A stretch of 61,739 nt of DNA, from positions 1-61,739 of the forward strand of contig JBCCJA010000020.1 in the NCBI GenBank assembly GCA_039045975.1, given 5' to 3'. The notes below the pieces were generated by a model. It did no database searches. It saw nothing but the letters and a program-made list of their open reading frames with translations, and was not told the DNA's origin. Source of the stretch: JBCCJA01 sp039045975. GTDB lineage: Bacteria; Planctomycetota; Planctomycetia; Planctomycetales; Planctomycetaceae. This document shows positions 1-8,357 of the stretch, one piece after another; positions within the stretch are counted from its first letter, which is position 1; each line of letters begins with the position of its first letter. Position numbers and translations under genes: made by a program.

Positions 1-82
1 AACGTGTCGATAGAGTTCGAGCCTCACGGCGGGTTCTCCCGTGGCGGACGTAGAGCATCCGCCAACGTGAGGCCGAACTCGT

Positions 83-277
83 TTAAGCGCAAGACCTTAT
101 GGACCCTGGCGCAAAATCCTCGTGACCGCTCGGGCTTTTGTCGGGGCCGGCACGGCGGCAGCGGTCGGAGCAGTATTTGACCTGGTCCCAGTCGCGGGCC
201 CACTTCTTCCGCCAAGCGAACGGCCGTCCGCACGCGATACACGTCTTCGTCGGCAGGTCGGACTTCTTGTGAGCCAT
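83..277 (-). CDS. DUF2256 small zinc-ribbon-like protein
   Basis: A 64-residue protein with a CxxC pair (CIACG, about residues 13-17) and a second cysteine pair around CSDRC (about residues 36-40). The basic aromatic stretch between them (FAWRKKWARDWDQVKYC) is typical of the DUF2256 family. The four cysteines suggest a bound metal ion; the cellular role of the family is unknown. It starts at an ATG followed by a lysine-rich tail. It sits alone at the window edge, before a membrane-protein gene on the same strand. Confidence 0.8.
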   Translation of the reverse strand: MAHKKSDLPTKTCIACGRPFAWRKKWARDWDQVKYCSDRCRRAGPDKSPSGHEDFAPGSIRSCA

Positions 278-330
278 ATTTACTTATAGAAGCCCGAGCC
301 GTCAGGCGAAGGGAATAAACCCCCGCTTCG

Positions 331-906
331 TCACGCCCCGCCCAGATCTTCCGAACAAACCCCGTCTCGATGAGGCCACGCCAGCCGCAACACGTACACG
401 CCCGCGGCGAAAACTCCCGCGACCAACATTTCGACGGCCGGTACGGTCGTCTCGCCGACGACGTGGAAGGCTCCGACCTCCGCCCACAGGTACGAATGCT
501 TCTCGAGCAGTCCCGGCGTCGGGGTTTCTGCCAATTCGTTCGCGGCGAGCACGCCCCGTGTGAATAGGCCGCCGGTCAGGACCGCTCCGAGCGTTGTCAG
601 CACCGCGGCGACCCGCCACGCCACTCCCCGCGGCGTCGCGACCGCCGCCCACACGGCGGGAGGCAGGACGATCGCCAGTAGCGTCGCGTGGACCGCGACG
701 ACGTCCTCGGTCGGCGCCGTGCAGCCCCACGGGCCGCAGAACGCCTGCCCGGGCAATGGCCCGATCCAGGCCGCCGAGCGGGCCGCCGCCGCGGTCAGTC
801 CGCCCCAAGCCGTCAGCAGTACCGCCTGCGTCGCCAACCAAGCCGGTCGGAACCATCGACTCTTCGCATCGACCGAAGCATCTGCGGATCCGGCGGCTGC
901 ATGCAT
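331..906 (-). CDS. Four-helix membrane protein of unknown function
   Basis: A 191-residue protein with four hydrophobic segments at roughly residues 22-43, 68-90, 95-120 and 155-177. A loop after the first helix holds a CGPWGC cysteine pair that could form a disulfide outside the membrane. I do not recognise the family. The ATG start gives a short hydrophilic N-terminus before helix 1. It lies between the DUF2256 gene and the PQQ-propeller gene, all on the minus strand, with a 68-bp gap to the latter that argues against tight coupling. Confidence 0.65.
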   Translation of the reverse strand: MHAAAGSADASVDAKSRWFRPAWLATQAVLLTAWGGLTAAAARSAAWIGPLPGQAFCGPWGCTAPTEDVVAVHATLLAIVLPPAVWAAVATPRGVAWRVAAVLTTLGAVLTGGLFTRGVLAANELAETPTPGLLEKHSYLWAEVGAFHVVGETTVPAVEMLVAGVFAAGVYVLRLAWPHRDGVCSEDLGGA

Positions 907-974
907 CTTCGAATTCCGGAGACAGTGTCAGCTGAGACGGTCTCATCCTGACACGTCAGACACAGCGGGCGATC

Positions 975-2384
975 TCACAAATCGCCTCTCAATTTACGCA
1001 CGTCGAAGCAGACCAGTTCAAAATCGTTGCGGATGTAAAGCCGCCCGGCGGCGAGCGCGGGGGCGGCGAACGTCGGGGCCTTCAGGATTGGGCCGTCGGT
1101 CTCGCCCAGCACGACCGGCTTTTCCGTGTCGGCCCGCAGTAACGCCAACCGGCCCGCTTCGCCGAGCAGGAAGATCTTCCCGTCCGCCCCGAGGCTCGAG
1201 CCGCGGCGGAGGTCGGACGCCTCCCAGCCCCACTGTTTCTCGCCCGTCGCCATGTCGACGCAGCGGAATTCGCCCTGCGTCCACGGGCTGGTGAAGCCGT
1301 ACACGACGCCCTCCCACGGCAGCAGGTTATTGAACTGACTGTCGAGTACGCGGCGGTCTTTCCACAGTTCCGACAGCGACCCGTCCTCCGCGACGGCGTA
1401 CACCCGCGGCCCGGGGCCCGGGCCGCCGGTGATCATCACGAAGTTGCCGGCGACGACCGGCGAGACGGCAGTCACGCGGTCGGGCCCGCGGACTTCGTAA
1501 GCGGCCGACCCGAGCACGGCACCGTCGGACGGGTCGAGCACCCGCAGGTGCGTTTTCGTGAGCAAGAATAGCCGCGGCCGGCCGTGGACGATCCCGAGCC
1601 GCGGCGACGCGTAACTGTCGGCGTCGTCGGTCGCCGTCCACCGCGTTCCGCCGGTCGCGGCGTCGAACGCGACGATGCCGCTGCCGGCGCCGCCGAGACC
1701 GCCCGTCGTGCCGCCGACGTTCACGTAGACGACGCCGTCGGCCACGAGCGGGCTCGAGCCGAACGCGAACGCGTTCGGCTCGGTCCCGAACTCCGCGACG
1801 AGGTCCCGTCCCCACGCGACCGCCCCGTCCCCCGTCGCGAACCGTCGCAGCACGGCCGACGCCGAGATCGCGAAGACCGCGTCCCCGGCGACCGCCGGCG
1901 TCGCGTACGGCCCGTCGCTGTAGGTGTCGTACTTCCGCACATAGGTCGCCGGCCGGCGGTCTTCCCACAGCGGGCGGCCGGTCGCCGCGTCGAGGCAGGC
2001 GAGCACCTCCTCGTCGCCCTCCGTCGATCCGTCTATCCCGTCGGGCGACGTCCGGTGATGGAGGAGCACCCGCCCGCCCGCGACCACCGGCACGGCATAG
2101 CCGGTCCCACACGGGACAGACCACACCCGCGGCGGCCCGTCCGGCCCCCAGCCGTCGGTCAGACCGGTCTCGGCCGAGTGGCTGTTGTGAAAGGGCCCGC
2201 CCATCGCCGGCCATCCGGCCGGGCCGTCGACGGGAAGGGCGACGAACGGGGAGCCGGCGGTCTCGTTCGCGGCAGGAACTTCGCCCGCGTCATCGCGGTA
2301 TGCGGTCGCACTCGGTCGTCCGCAACCGGCGACGAGGACCGCTGCGAAGATAACGAGTCGCCCCGTGAGTCGTGCGGTTCGCAG
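975..2384 (-). CDS. PQQ-like beta-propeller lipoprotein
   Basis: About 469 residues. The N-terminus is a lipoprotein signal (hydrophobic LVIFAAVLVAGC, lipobox cysteine) and the rest is made of repeated propeller blades such as VLACLDAATGRPLWEDRR, GIVAFDAATGGTRW and RCVDMATGEKQWGW. These are the marks of PQQ-like/BamB-like quinoprotein-fold repeats. It is probably a periplasmic or outer-membrane-attached protein. The start is uncertain: no ATG lies between the signal and the palindrome at 2421-2491, so I chose the CTG nearest the signal; other rare starts are possible. The open frame runs much further upstream but crosses the palindrome, so that part is not coding. Confidence 0.8.
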   Translation of the reverse strand: MRTARLTGRLVIFAAVLVAGCGRPSATAYRDDAGEVPAANETAGSPFVALPVDGPAGWPAMGGPFHNSHSAETGLTDGWGPDGPPRVWSVPCGTGYAVPVVAGGRVLLHHRTSPDGIDGSTEGDEEVLACLDAATGRPLWEDRRPATYVRKYDTYSDGPYATPAVAGDAVFAISASAVLRRFATGDGAVAWGRDLVAEFGTEPNAFAFGSSPLVADGVVYVNVGGTTGGLGGAGSGIVAFDAATGGTRWTATDDADSYASPRLGIVHGRPRLFLLTKTHLRVLDPSDGAVLGSAAYEVRGPDRVTAVSPVVAGNFVMITGGPGPGPRVYAVAEDGSLSELWKDRRVLDSQFNNLLPWEGVVYGFTSPWTQGEFRCVDMATGEKQWGWEASDLRRGSSLGADGKIFLLGEAGRLALLRADTEKPVVLGETDGPILKAPTFAAPALAAGRLYIRNDFELVCFDVRKLRGDL

Positions 2385-2420
2385 ATCGGGACGTGCCGCT
2401 TTGAAAACAGCAATGAAAGA

Positions 2421-2491
2421 AGCCCGCGGCGCTAGCCGTGGAGGAGATAGTTTCGTCGTCCCTACTTCCTCCACGGCTGGCGCCGCGGGCT
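2421..2491. repeat. 71-bp palindromic element, family B copy 1
   Basis: Two 25-bp inverted arms, AGCCCGCGGCGCTAGCCGTG + GAGGA and its near complement, flank a 21-bp loop. A second 71-bp element with the same arms and a related loop lies at 18048-18118. The similarity continues about 20 bp past one arm (a TTTTCAA-ending flank). It fills the 320-bp gap between the divergently oriented PQQ-propeller and Uma2-like genes; I saw nothing else in that gap. Confidence 0.85.
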
Positions 2492-2703
2492 CGTAGGGCT
2501 TTGCGACACGCCGATCGGGATTTCGCCTGGAGGCGGCCGGTCGTGACGTGACGGCGGGCATGCGTAGGGTCTTCTCGGCCGGGCGGACGGACCGCGGGGC
2601 CGCATCGATCGCCGCCGCCGCCCGCCGACGCAAGCCGCGCCGGAACGGGCCCGGCCTCGCCGCCCGGCTACGATCCCCCGATGACCCCGCCACGGTGCCC
2701 GCG

Positions 2704-3291
2704 ATGACCGCCGACGAGTACGCCGCCGCCCGCCACACGCTGCCCGAGGCGGGCCGCTGGACCGAGCTCGTCGCCGGCGTCGTCGTCCGCCACGACGAGC
2801 CCGACGACGTCCACGGCAACGTCGTGCTCAACCTGTCGCGGACGATCGGCGGGATGATCGCCGGCCCGGGCGAAGTCGGCTTCACGGCGCTGTTCGACAC
2901 CGGCGTCGTGACCGCGACCGGCCCCGACTCGGTCCGCTTCCCGGCCGTCAGCCTGTTCCCGCGCGGCGAAGGGGCGGGGCTGTTCGACGACGTCGGCAGC
3001 GTCGTCACGGCCCGCACGCCGGAGGTCGTCATCGAGGTGACCTCGACCCCGTCGCGGCGACGCGACTTCGCGGCCCGGATCGAAGAACTGCACGCCGCCG
3101 GCGTCCGCGCCGTCTGGGCCGTCGACCCGGAAGAACGGGCCGTGACTACCGTCGCGGTCGACGACCCGGTCACCATCTACACCGGCGACGAAAGCCCGAC
3201 CGACGGCCTCCTCCGCGACTTCCGCGCCTCGGTCGACGACCTGTTCGCGACGCCGGCGTGGTGGCACGGCGGGCCCCCCGCGTCGGCTTGA
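2704..3291 (+). CDS. Uma2-like (DUF820) PD-(D/E)xK-fold protein
   Basis: A 195-residue protein. It has the Uma2 layout: an N-terminal MTADEYAAAR opening, a WTELVAGVVV strand, a central HGNVVLNLSRTI helix, VVIEVTS and a late GVRAVWAVDPEERAV segment. Family members are annotated as putative endonucleases of unknown target. Here the usual aspartate in the PD strand is alanine (RFPAVSLF), and the later lysine seems to be arginine, so activity is doubtful. I chose the ATG just before TADEY; the upstream frame is low-complexity and unlikely to be coding, though a GTG three codons earlier is possible. Confidence 0.75.
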   Translation: MTADEYAAARHTLPEAGRWTELVAGVVVRHDEPDDVHGNVVLNLSRTIGGMIAGPGEVGFTALFDTGVVTATGPDSVRFPAVSLFPRGEGAGLFDDVGSVVTARTPEVVIEVTSTPSRRRDFAARIEELHAAGVRAVWAVDPEERAVTTVAVDDPVTIYTGDESPTDGLLRDFRASVDDLFATPAWWHGGPPASA

Positions 3292-3351
3292 CCGCCGCCC
3301 ACGCCGTCGGGAGCGTATCGGCGTGACGTGAATCTCTCCGGAGCCTTCCCC

Positions 3352-4542
3352 ATGGCCAAGAAATCGATCGCCGACCTCGACCTCGCCGGCAAGACGGTCT
3401 TGATGCGGGTCGACTTCAACGTGCCGCTCGACGACGCCGGGAACGTGACCGACGACCGGCGGATCGCGATGGCCGTGCCGTCGATCAAGCACGTCCTCGA
3501 CGCCGGCGGGGCGGTCGTCCTGATGAGCCACCTCGGCCGGCCGAAGGGCACGCCGGAGGCGAAATACTCGCTCAAGCCGGCCGCCGATAAGCTGGCTGAA
3601 CACCTCACAGGCGTGACCGTCCACTTCGCGACCGACACGGTCGGCGACGACGCCCACGCGAAGCGGGCCGCACTCGGGAAGGGCGAGGTCCTCGTCCTGG
3701 AGAACGTCCGCTTTAACCCGGGCGAGAAGAAGGGCGACGACGCCGAGTACGCCGCGAAGCTCGCCGCCTTCGGCGACGCCTACGTCAACGACGCGTTCGG
3801 CACCTGTCACCGCACGGAGGCGTCGATGGTCGCCGTGCCCGAGGCGATGGGCGAGAAGCCGAAGGCCGTCGGGTTCCTTGTGCAGAAGGAGATCCAGTAC
3901 CTGACCGACGCGATCGAGTCGCCCGAGCGGCCGTTCGTCGCGATCCTCGGCGGGGCGAAGGTCTCCGACAAAATCAACGTGATCGAGAACCTGCTCGCCA
4001 AGTGCGATCAGGTCTTGATCGGCGGGGCGATGGCCTACACGTTCAGCCTCGCGCAGGGCGGGGCCGTCGGCGGGAGCCTCGTCGAGCCCGACAAGGTCGA
4101 ACTCGCCAAAGAACTGATCGCCAAAGGAGGCGACAAGCTGGTCCTTCCGACCGACACCCATTGCGGCGACGCCTTCAGCGGCGACTGCAACAAGCAGGTC
4201 GTGAAGGCGGGCGAGATCCCGGACGGGTTCGAGGGCCTCGACATCGGCCCGGAGACGGCGGCCCACTACGCCGACCTGGTGCGGGCGGCGAAGACGGTCG
4301 TGTGGAACGGGCCGATGGGCGTGTTCGAGATGCCGCCGTTCGACGCCGGCACGAAGGCGGTCGCGGAGGCGATCGCGGAGTCCGACGCGACGAGCATCAT
4401 CGGCGGCGGCGACTCGGCCGCGGCGGTCCAGCAGTTGGGTTTCGCGGACCAGGTCTCACACGTCAGCACGGGCGGCGGGGCGAGCCTGGAGATGCTCGAA
4501 GGGCGGCCGTTTAAAGCGGTGGAGATTTTGGACGAGGCGTAG
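3352..4542 (+). CDS. pgk: Phosphoglycerate kinase
   Basis: A 396-residue, full-length phosphoglycerate kinase. This cytosolic glycolytic enzyme interconverts 1,3-bisphosphoglycerate + ADP and 3-phosphoglycerate + ATP. Clear landmarks are RVDFNVPLD and SHLGRPKG (substrate-binding arginines), LENVRFNPGEKKGD, GGAKVSDKI, WNGPMGVFE, and the C-terminal nucleotide loop IIGGGDSAAAV. The ATG at MAKKSIADLDLAGK fits family N-termini; a GGAG lies 10 bp upstream. It is monocistronic here: the genes after it face the other way and no other glycolytic gene is adjacent. Confidence 0.97.
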   Translation: MAKKSIADLDLAGKTVLMRVDFNVPLDDAGNVTDDRRIAMAVPSIKHVLDAGGAVVLMSHLGRPKGTPEAKYSLKPAADKLAEHLTGVTVHFATDTVGDDAHAKRAALGKGEVLVLENVRFNPGEKKGDDAEYAAKLAAFGDAYVNDAFGTCHRTEASMVAVPEAMGEKPKAVGFLVQKEIQYLTDAIESPERPFVAILGGAKVSDKINVIENLLAKCDQVLIGGAMAYTFSLAQGGAVGGSLVEPDKVELAKELIAKGGDKLVLPTDTHCGDAFSGDCNKQVVKAGEIPDGFEGLDIGPETAAHYADLVRAAKTVVWNGPMGVFEMPPFDAGTKAVAEAIAESDATSIIGGGDSAAAVQQLGFADQVSHVSTGGGASLEMLEGRPFKAVEILDEA

Positions 4543-4611
4543 CCGTCAAAGGTTTCGCTCCGCGGCGTGTCCTGACGCGGAACAATTCTGCCCGCGGGAC
4601 TGATCTTATTT

Positions 4612-5559
4612 TTATTGCAGGATCAGCCCGGGGCCGTCGCCGTCTAGGCGGAGGTCGACGTCGTCGAAGACGATGTCGACCGTGTCGTCTTCGGGCTCGA
4701 TTTCGAGCGATGCATCTTTGATGCCGTAGCCGACCCACGAGACTTCGGCACTGCCGCCGACCTCCGTCCACACGCCGCCGGGGACCGGGTTGTCAGCCGA
4801 GGCGGCCAGGTCGACCGTGGTCGTGCTCGTGAAGAAAAAGAGATTCGTGTATTGGATCACGAGGCGGATCCGGACGCCGACGGGCGTCGCGGCGGCGTGC
4901 TTGACCCGCGCGGTCACGACATAGCGTTCGCCGTCGATGATCTCTTCGGCATTGGCGAGCGGGTGGGCGATCTCGGTGTCGATCCCGTAGGTGTCGACCG
5001 CGAACGCGTATGCCCCGGAGTAGGCGTCGGTCGTCGTCGCGATCGTGCCGTTCGCCGGGTCGGTGAACGCCCACGGTGAGACGGCGGCTGTTTCGGCCCC
5101 GGGGTTCGTCAGCAGGTTCGGCCAGCGGCCGGCGTCGGGCGTGAACTCGGCGGTGATCGTGCGGCTGGCCCGCCCGGACGTGCCGGTCGACGTGACCCGC
5201 AAGAGACCCTGTAGGCCGTCGGACAGGTCGTCGTCGTCGGTGTCGGTGAGCGTGAAGGTGTAAGACCCGGCGCCGGGCAGCTGTGTGGTTACGCCGCCAT
5301 ATGCGGTCGCGACCGCGGCGTAGTCGTAGCCGCCCTGTTTGAGGCGGAATTGGGCGATCTCGAGTCCGGCCCGGGCCGCGAGGCGGGCCGCGGGGCCTTC
5401 TTCGGCCGTCATCGTCGGCGTCGCCGCCTCGACCCCGACGACGCGGACCGCCGCGAGGCCCAGTGTCGACGTGATCAGCGCGGCGAACAGGACCATGACG
5501 TACAGCGCGCCACGCCTGCGTGCCGTCACGGAAGGCGGCGGTATGCTCCGGCGGGTCAT
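4612..5559 (-). CDS. PilX/GspK-like tip pseudopilin with jelly-roll domain
   Basis: A 315-residue protein, last of a four-gene operon (4-bp overlap with the gene before it). The N-terminus has a basic leader, a glycine (RRRG|ALYVM) and a hydrophobic helix, as in prepilins. It lacks the glutamate at position +5, a feature known for GspK/PilX tip subunits. A short conserved region follows (AARAGLEIAQFRLKQGG). From about residue 160 there is a beta-rich domain opening with NLLTNPGAE and closing with DIVFDDVDLRL, typical of CBM4/9-like jelly rolls. I infer a pseudopilus tip that may bind a glycan. The ATG overlapping the previous stop is the natural start. Confidence 0.75.
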   Translation of the reverse strand: MTRRSIPPPSVTARRRGALYVMVLFAALITSTLGLAAVRVVGVEAATPTMTAEEGPAARLAARAGLEIAQFRLKQGGYDYAAVATAYGGVTTQLPGAGSYTFTLTDTDDDDLSDGLQGLLRVTSTGTSGRASRTITAEFTPDAGRWPNLLTNPGAETAAVSPWAFTDPANGTIATTTDAYSGAYAFAVDTYGIDTEIAHPLANAEEIIDGERYVVTARVKHAAATPVGVRIRLVIQYTNLFFFTSTTTVDLAASADNPVPGGVWTEVGGSAEVSWVGYGIKDASLEIEPEDDTVDIVFDDVDLRLDGDGPGLILQ

Positions 5560-6083
5560 AGGTTTTGCGAGTACTCGGCCGACGAGCGGATGCGGTCTCG
5601 CGTCACGTACGTGGTCCGCACGTAATCCCGACCCGCGGGCGAAGTGACGGTCACGCGGACGCGGCGGACGCCTTGGTCGGAGCCGATGACGCTCGACAGG
5701 TTGTCGGGATCGACACGGTGGACGTCGTGGCGGATCGACCAGTCGGCGTAGTCGGCGCGGTCGACGCCGTTGACTTCCTCCGGCGGCGATTCGGAGTAGT
5801 CGTGGTAGTCGTCGATGTCGTCGAACAGCAGGCGGTTGTAGCGGAGCGGTACCCAGAGGTATTGGCCGAGCGGGCTCTCCGGGTCGGAGTAGGGGTGCGA
5901 GAGCATTTCCTGCAGCCGCTCGTCGGCGAGGGCGAACGCCTTGGCCCGTTCGACGCCGATCGCCCGCCAGCGGGTCACCGCCGCGGTCGTCTTCAAAGAC
6001 GCGGTTAGCAGGAGGCCGACGAGGACGGTCGAGGCCGCGACCTCGATCAGCGTCACGCCGCGACGGCGGCACGACCGGTTCAT
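5556..6083 (-). CDS. Type II secretion minor pseudopilin, GspI-like
   Basis: A 175-residue protein with a class III (prepilin peptidase) leader: RRRG|VTLIE followed by a hydrophobic helix, with the glutamate at +5 needed for assembly. The gene position (after the FTLLE pseudopilins and before the tip-like subunit) and the small size suggest GspI or PilV. It overlaps both neighbours by 4 bp (ATGA type), so translation is probably coupled. A C-terminal region ends with RVRVTVTSPAGRDYVRTTYV. Assignment to GspI rather than another minor pseudopilin is an inference from order and size. Confidence 0.8.
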   Translation of the reverse strand: MNRSCRRRGVTLIEVAASTVLVGLLLTASLKTTAAVTRWRAIGVERAKAFALADERLQEMLSHPYSDPESPLGQYLWVPLRYNRLLFDDIDDYHDYSESPPEEVNGVDRADYADWSIRHDVHRVDPDNLSSVIGSDQGVRRVRVTVTSPAGRDYVRTTYVTRDRIRSSAEYSQNL

Positions 6084-6586
6084 AGTGTCACCCCGGGCGA
6101 CGCGTGGAAGCCGACGCCGACGCGGGCCGCCCCGCCGTCGGACGTCGTGACGGAAACCGACACGTGCCGGAGCACCGTCTTCGCGCCGACGGTTTCGGTC
6201 TCGGGGGCGATCGCGAAGCCGGTCACGTCGGTGATGACGTCGACTGCCGTGCCGCCGTCGATCGACCGCGTCACCGGCGTGCCCGCGACGCCCGACCAGG
6301 CGTAGCGGATGTCGGTCGGTGTCGCCCGCGGGACCTCGAAGGTGATCTCGGTCGCGGTCAGTTCGGTGACCTCGGCGGCGGAGGCGAGGTCGCCGGCCAG
6401 TTCGTTCAGGGCGGTGTGCGCGTCGAGTGTGCCGGCCACGCCGCCCGTCGTGCGGTCGGCCGAGCGGGCGGCGATCAGGATCGCGCCGGCCATTCCCGCC
6501 GCCAGCACCGCCGCCGACCCGGACGCGAGCGCGAGTTCGAGCAGCGTGAAGCCGCCGCGGCGGGTGTGCGGGGTCGGCCGGGTCAT
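6080..6586 (-). CDS. Type II secretion minor pseudopilin, GspJ-like
   Basis: A 168-residue prepilin-like protein. The leader RRGG|FTLLELALASG has the peptidase site and the +5 glutamate, then a hydrophobic helix to about residue 40. The globular part contains a segment DIRYAWSGVAGTPVTRSID, resembling the YRLRDGVLLR region of GspJ-family proteins. The start ATG (MTRPTP) overlaps the stop of the upstream gene by 4 bp; the longer open frame upstream lies inside that gene and is rejected. Confidence 0.8.
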   Translation of the reverse strand: MTRPTPHTRRGGFTLLELALASGSAAVLAAGMAGAILIAARSADRTTGGVAGTLDAHTALNELAGDLASAAEVTELTATEITFEVPRATPTDIRYAWSGVAGTPVTRSIDGGTAVDVITDVTGFAIAPETETVGAKTVLRHVSVSVTTSDGGAARVGVGFHASPGVTL

Positions 6587-7074
6587 GGCGTCGTCACCGT
6601 CGTTTCGCCGGTGGTGACGTCGACGTCGACGCGGCCGACCGTCGACCCTTCTGACACCTCGATACGCCAAGACGTGCCGGCCGATACCGGCAGACCGTAG
6701 GCGTCGAAAGTCAGGTCCGATGCGGCCGGGACGACCGTCAGTTCGAGCACGCATCCGTACGGAGTTTCGCCGAGCTCGACGCTGTAATCGCCCCCCGAGC
6801 CGACGGGCGGCGGGACGTCGACCAGCGTGTAGCGGCCGATCTCCTCGTCGAAGCCGACGGTCACCGGGGTGCCGGTCGCCCGCGCGTAGGCGCGGGCGTA
6901 GCGGAGGTCGGCGGCGACCCGCTCGGCCGCGGCCGTGACCCGGCGTGTCGTCACGACGCCGGTCAATCGCGGGACCGCGACCGCCGCGAGCAGGCCCATC
7001 GTCGTGACGACGATGACGAGTTCGAGCAGCGTGAAGCCGCGGCGGCGGGCGGGGCGGCGTGGGCGTGGCAACAT
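6583..7074 (-). CDS. Pseudopilin, GspH/FimT-like, first gene of operon
   Basis: A 163-residue protein with RRRG|FTLLELVIVV at the prepilin site, including the +5 glutamate. After the helix comes LAAVAVPRLTGVVTTRRVTAAAERVAADLRYARAYA (shown in part), the hallmark of GspH/FimT-like pseudopilins. It ends in beta strands (WRIEVSEGSTVGRVDVDV). The start at MLPRPRR gives a normal short basic leader; an in-frame ATG 32 codons earlier would give an odd Arg/Pro-rich extension. It leads a minus-strand operon of four pseudopilin-like genes. Confidence 0.82.
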   Translation of the reverse strand: MLPRPRRPARRRGFTLLELVIVVTTMGLLAAVAVPRLTGVVTTRRVTAAAERVAADLRYARAYARATGTPVTVGFDEEIGRYTLVDVPPPVGSGGDYSVELGETPYGCVLELTVVPAASDLTFDAYGLPVSAGTSWRIEVSEGSTVGRVDVDVTTGETTVTTP

Positions 7075-7208
7075 CGGTCGGGGTCGTCGGGTGACGGCGT
7101 CCCGAAACTTAGCCCGCGCGGCGCGTCGCCGGCGGGGCGGGGCGGCGGCTGCCGCCGGTGGACGGGCCATTCATCCGTCGCGACCGCTGCGACCGGTCGT
7201 GGCGTCGG

Positions 7209-8054
7209 TCAAAACCACAACTCGACCCGCTCGGCGAGGTGCCCCGGCAGCTTCTTGCCGCAGATCCGGCGGATCTGGTCGTCGTGGTATCGCGTGCTGA
7301 AGTGGCCGAGGCAGAGCCGTTCATTGCGGAATTCCTCGGCCCGCTCGAGCACGTCGTCGAGGTGGATGTGGCCGAACTTGTGGATCTTCTCGCGGCGGTG
7401 TTCGGGCCGGAAGAAGCTGCACTCGGTCACGAGGATCTTCGCGTCGTAGAGCGCCGGCTCGTCGTCGAGGCCGGGCGGGGCGGTGTCGCCGGTGTAGCCG
7501 AACAGCGGCGTTTTGACCTCGACGGAGACCTCCTCGCCCGACGTGGCGATCTTGCGGATCTCGTCCTGCGAGAGGTCCTGCAGGTCGGGGCGGAGTTTGC
7601 GTTTCCGCTCCCAGACGAGGTAGCCGACGCTCGGGACGGTGTGCTTCGTCTGGTAGACCGTCAGCAGGTGCTCGCGGGAGAGTTCGATCTCGTCGCCCGG
7701 CTCGACGCCGACGACGTCGCAGAGCATCCGCCCGCGGTCGAGCCGCTGCCACGCGCGGAGCAGCTTCTCGACGTTCTCGACGATCTCGGCCGGGACGTAG
7801 ACGACCGGCGGGTCCATCTTCATCATCCGCCGCCGTGCGACGTAGGCCGGCAACGCCGCCATGTGGTCGAGGTGGCCGTGCGTGACGCAGACGGTCGCGG
7901 TGCCCATGAAGTCCCACGGGCTGCCGCCGCAGTCGAACAGCAGCTTCAGTTCCGGGACGCGGAAGTAGCTCTGCACCGCGGCGCGGGAGTAGCCCTCGAC
8001 CGTCAGGCCCCCGTGTTCCAGCGTCCGCAGCGGCAGGTTCTCGAGCATCGGCAC
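7209..8054 (-). CDS. Metallo-beta-lactamase-fold hydrolase, RNase Z-like
   Basis: A 281-residue protein with the zinc motif THGHLDH at residues 58-64. It also has a GYTGDTAPPG strand with the bridging aspartate, VTECSFF, and KFGHIHLDDVLERA with a late histidine, followed by LCLGHFSTRY. This order matches the RNase Z/ElaC branch of the fold, which trims tRNA 3' ends, but plant-type and bacterial members with other substrates look similar. The flexible exosite arm of canonical RNase Z is not obvious. Its gene faces away from the ABC-2 permease gene. Confidence 0.75.
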   Translation of the reverse strand: MPMLENLPLRTLEHGGLTVEGYSRAAVQSYFRVPELKLLFDCGGSPWDFMGTATVCVTHGHLDHMAALPAYVARRRMMKMDPPVVYVPAEIVENVEKLLRAWQRLDRGRMLCDVVGVEPGDEIELSREHLLTVYQTKHTVPSVGYLVWERKRKLRPDLQDLSQDEIRKIATSGEEVSVEVKTPLFGYTGDTAPPGLDDEPALYDAKILVTECSFFRPEHRREKIHKFGHIHLDDVLERAEEFRNERLCLGHFSTRYHDDQIRRICGKKLPGHLAERVELWF

Positions 8055-8357
8055 AGAAGGCGAGCGGTCGGCGTCAGCCTTCCGGTGGGCGGGCCCGCGG
8101 GCCCGGTCGCTGGGGGAGTCTTACGCCCGCCGCCGCCCCGCAACGAGGCGGGAAACGCAGGCTTTCGTGTCAGGATCGGACAGCGTCCGCCGCCGCCGGT
8201 TCGTGAGGCAAGGTGCCCTCCGGCCCCGATTTCGTCCACCACACGCCGCCGTCTGGCCCGCGTCGTTTCGGCAACTTGGCCGCGGCCGGGCCACGGCGGT
8301 ACATTCCGACGCTCGAATCCGCGTGATCACGCCGCCGCACATCTTCGGTTTTCAGTC
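8055..8357. other. Intergenic region between divergent genes, no feature found
   Basis: A 303-bp GC-rich gap between the RNase Z-like gene (minus) and the ABC-2 permease gene (plus). Promoters for both should lie here. I found no convincing ORF, repeat or hairpin; promoter elements cannot be called by eye. Confidence 0.5.

Noticed and set aside
24..242. A 72-residue ORF overlapping the DUF2256 gene
   Set aside because: Same-strand shadow in another frame with no domain; the DUF2256 cysteine motifs are clear in the chosen frame.
2385..3176. The N-terminal 264 residues of the long PQQ-propeller open frame
   Set aside because: They cross a palindrome and lie antisense to the Uma2-like gene; a lipoprotein signal marks a start near 2384.
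2668..4266. A 532-residue minus-strand ORF covering the Uma2-like gene and pgk
   Set aside because: It spans two convincing plus-strand genes, one of them full-length pgk, and lacks domains.
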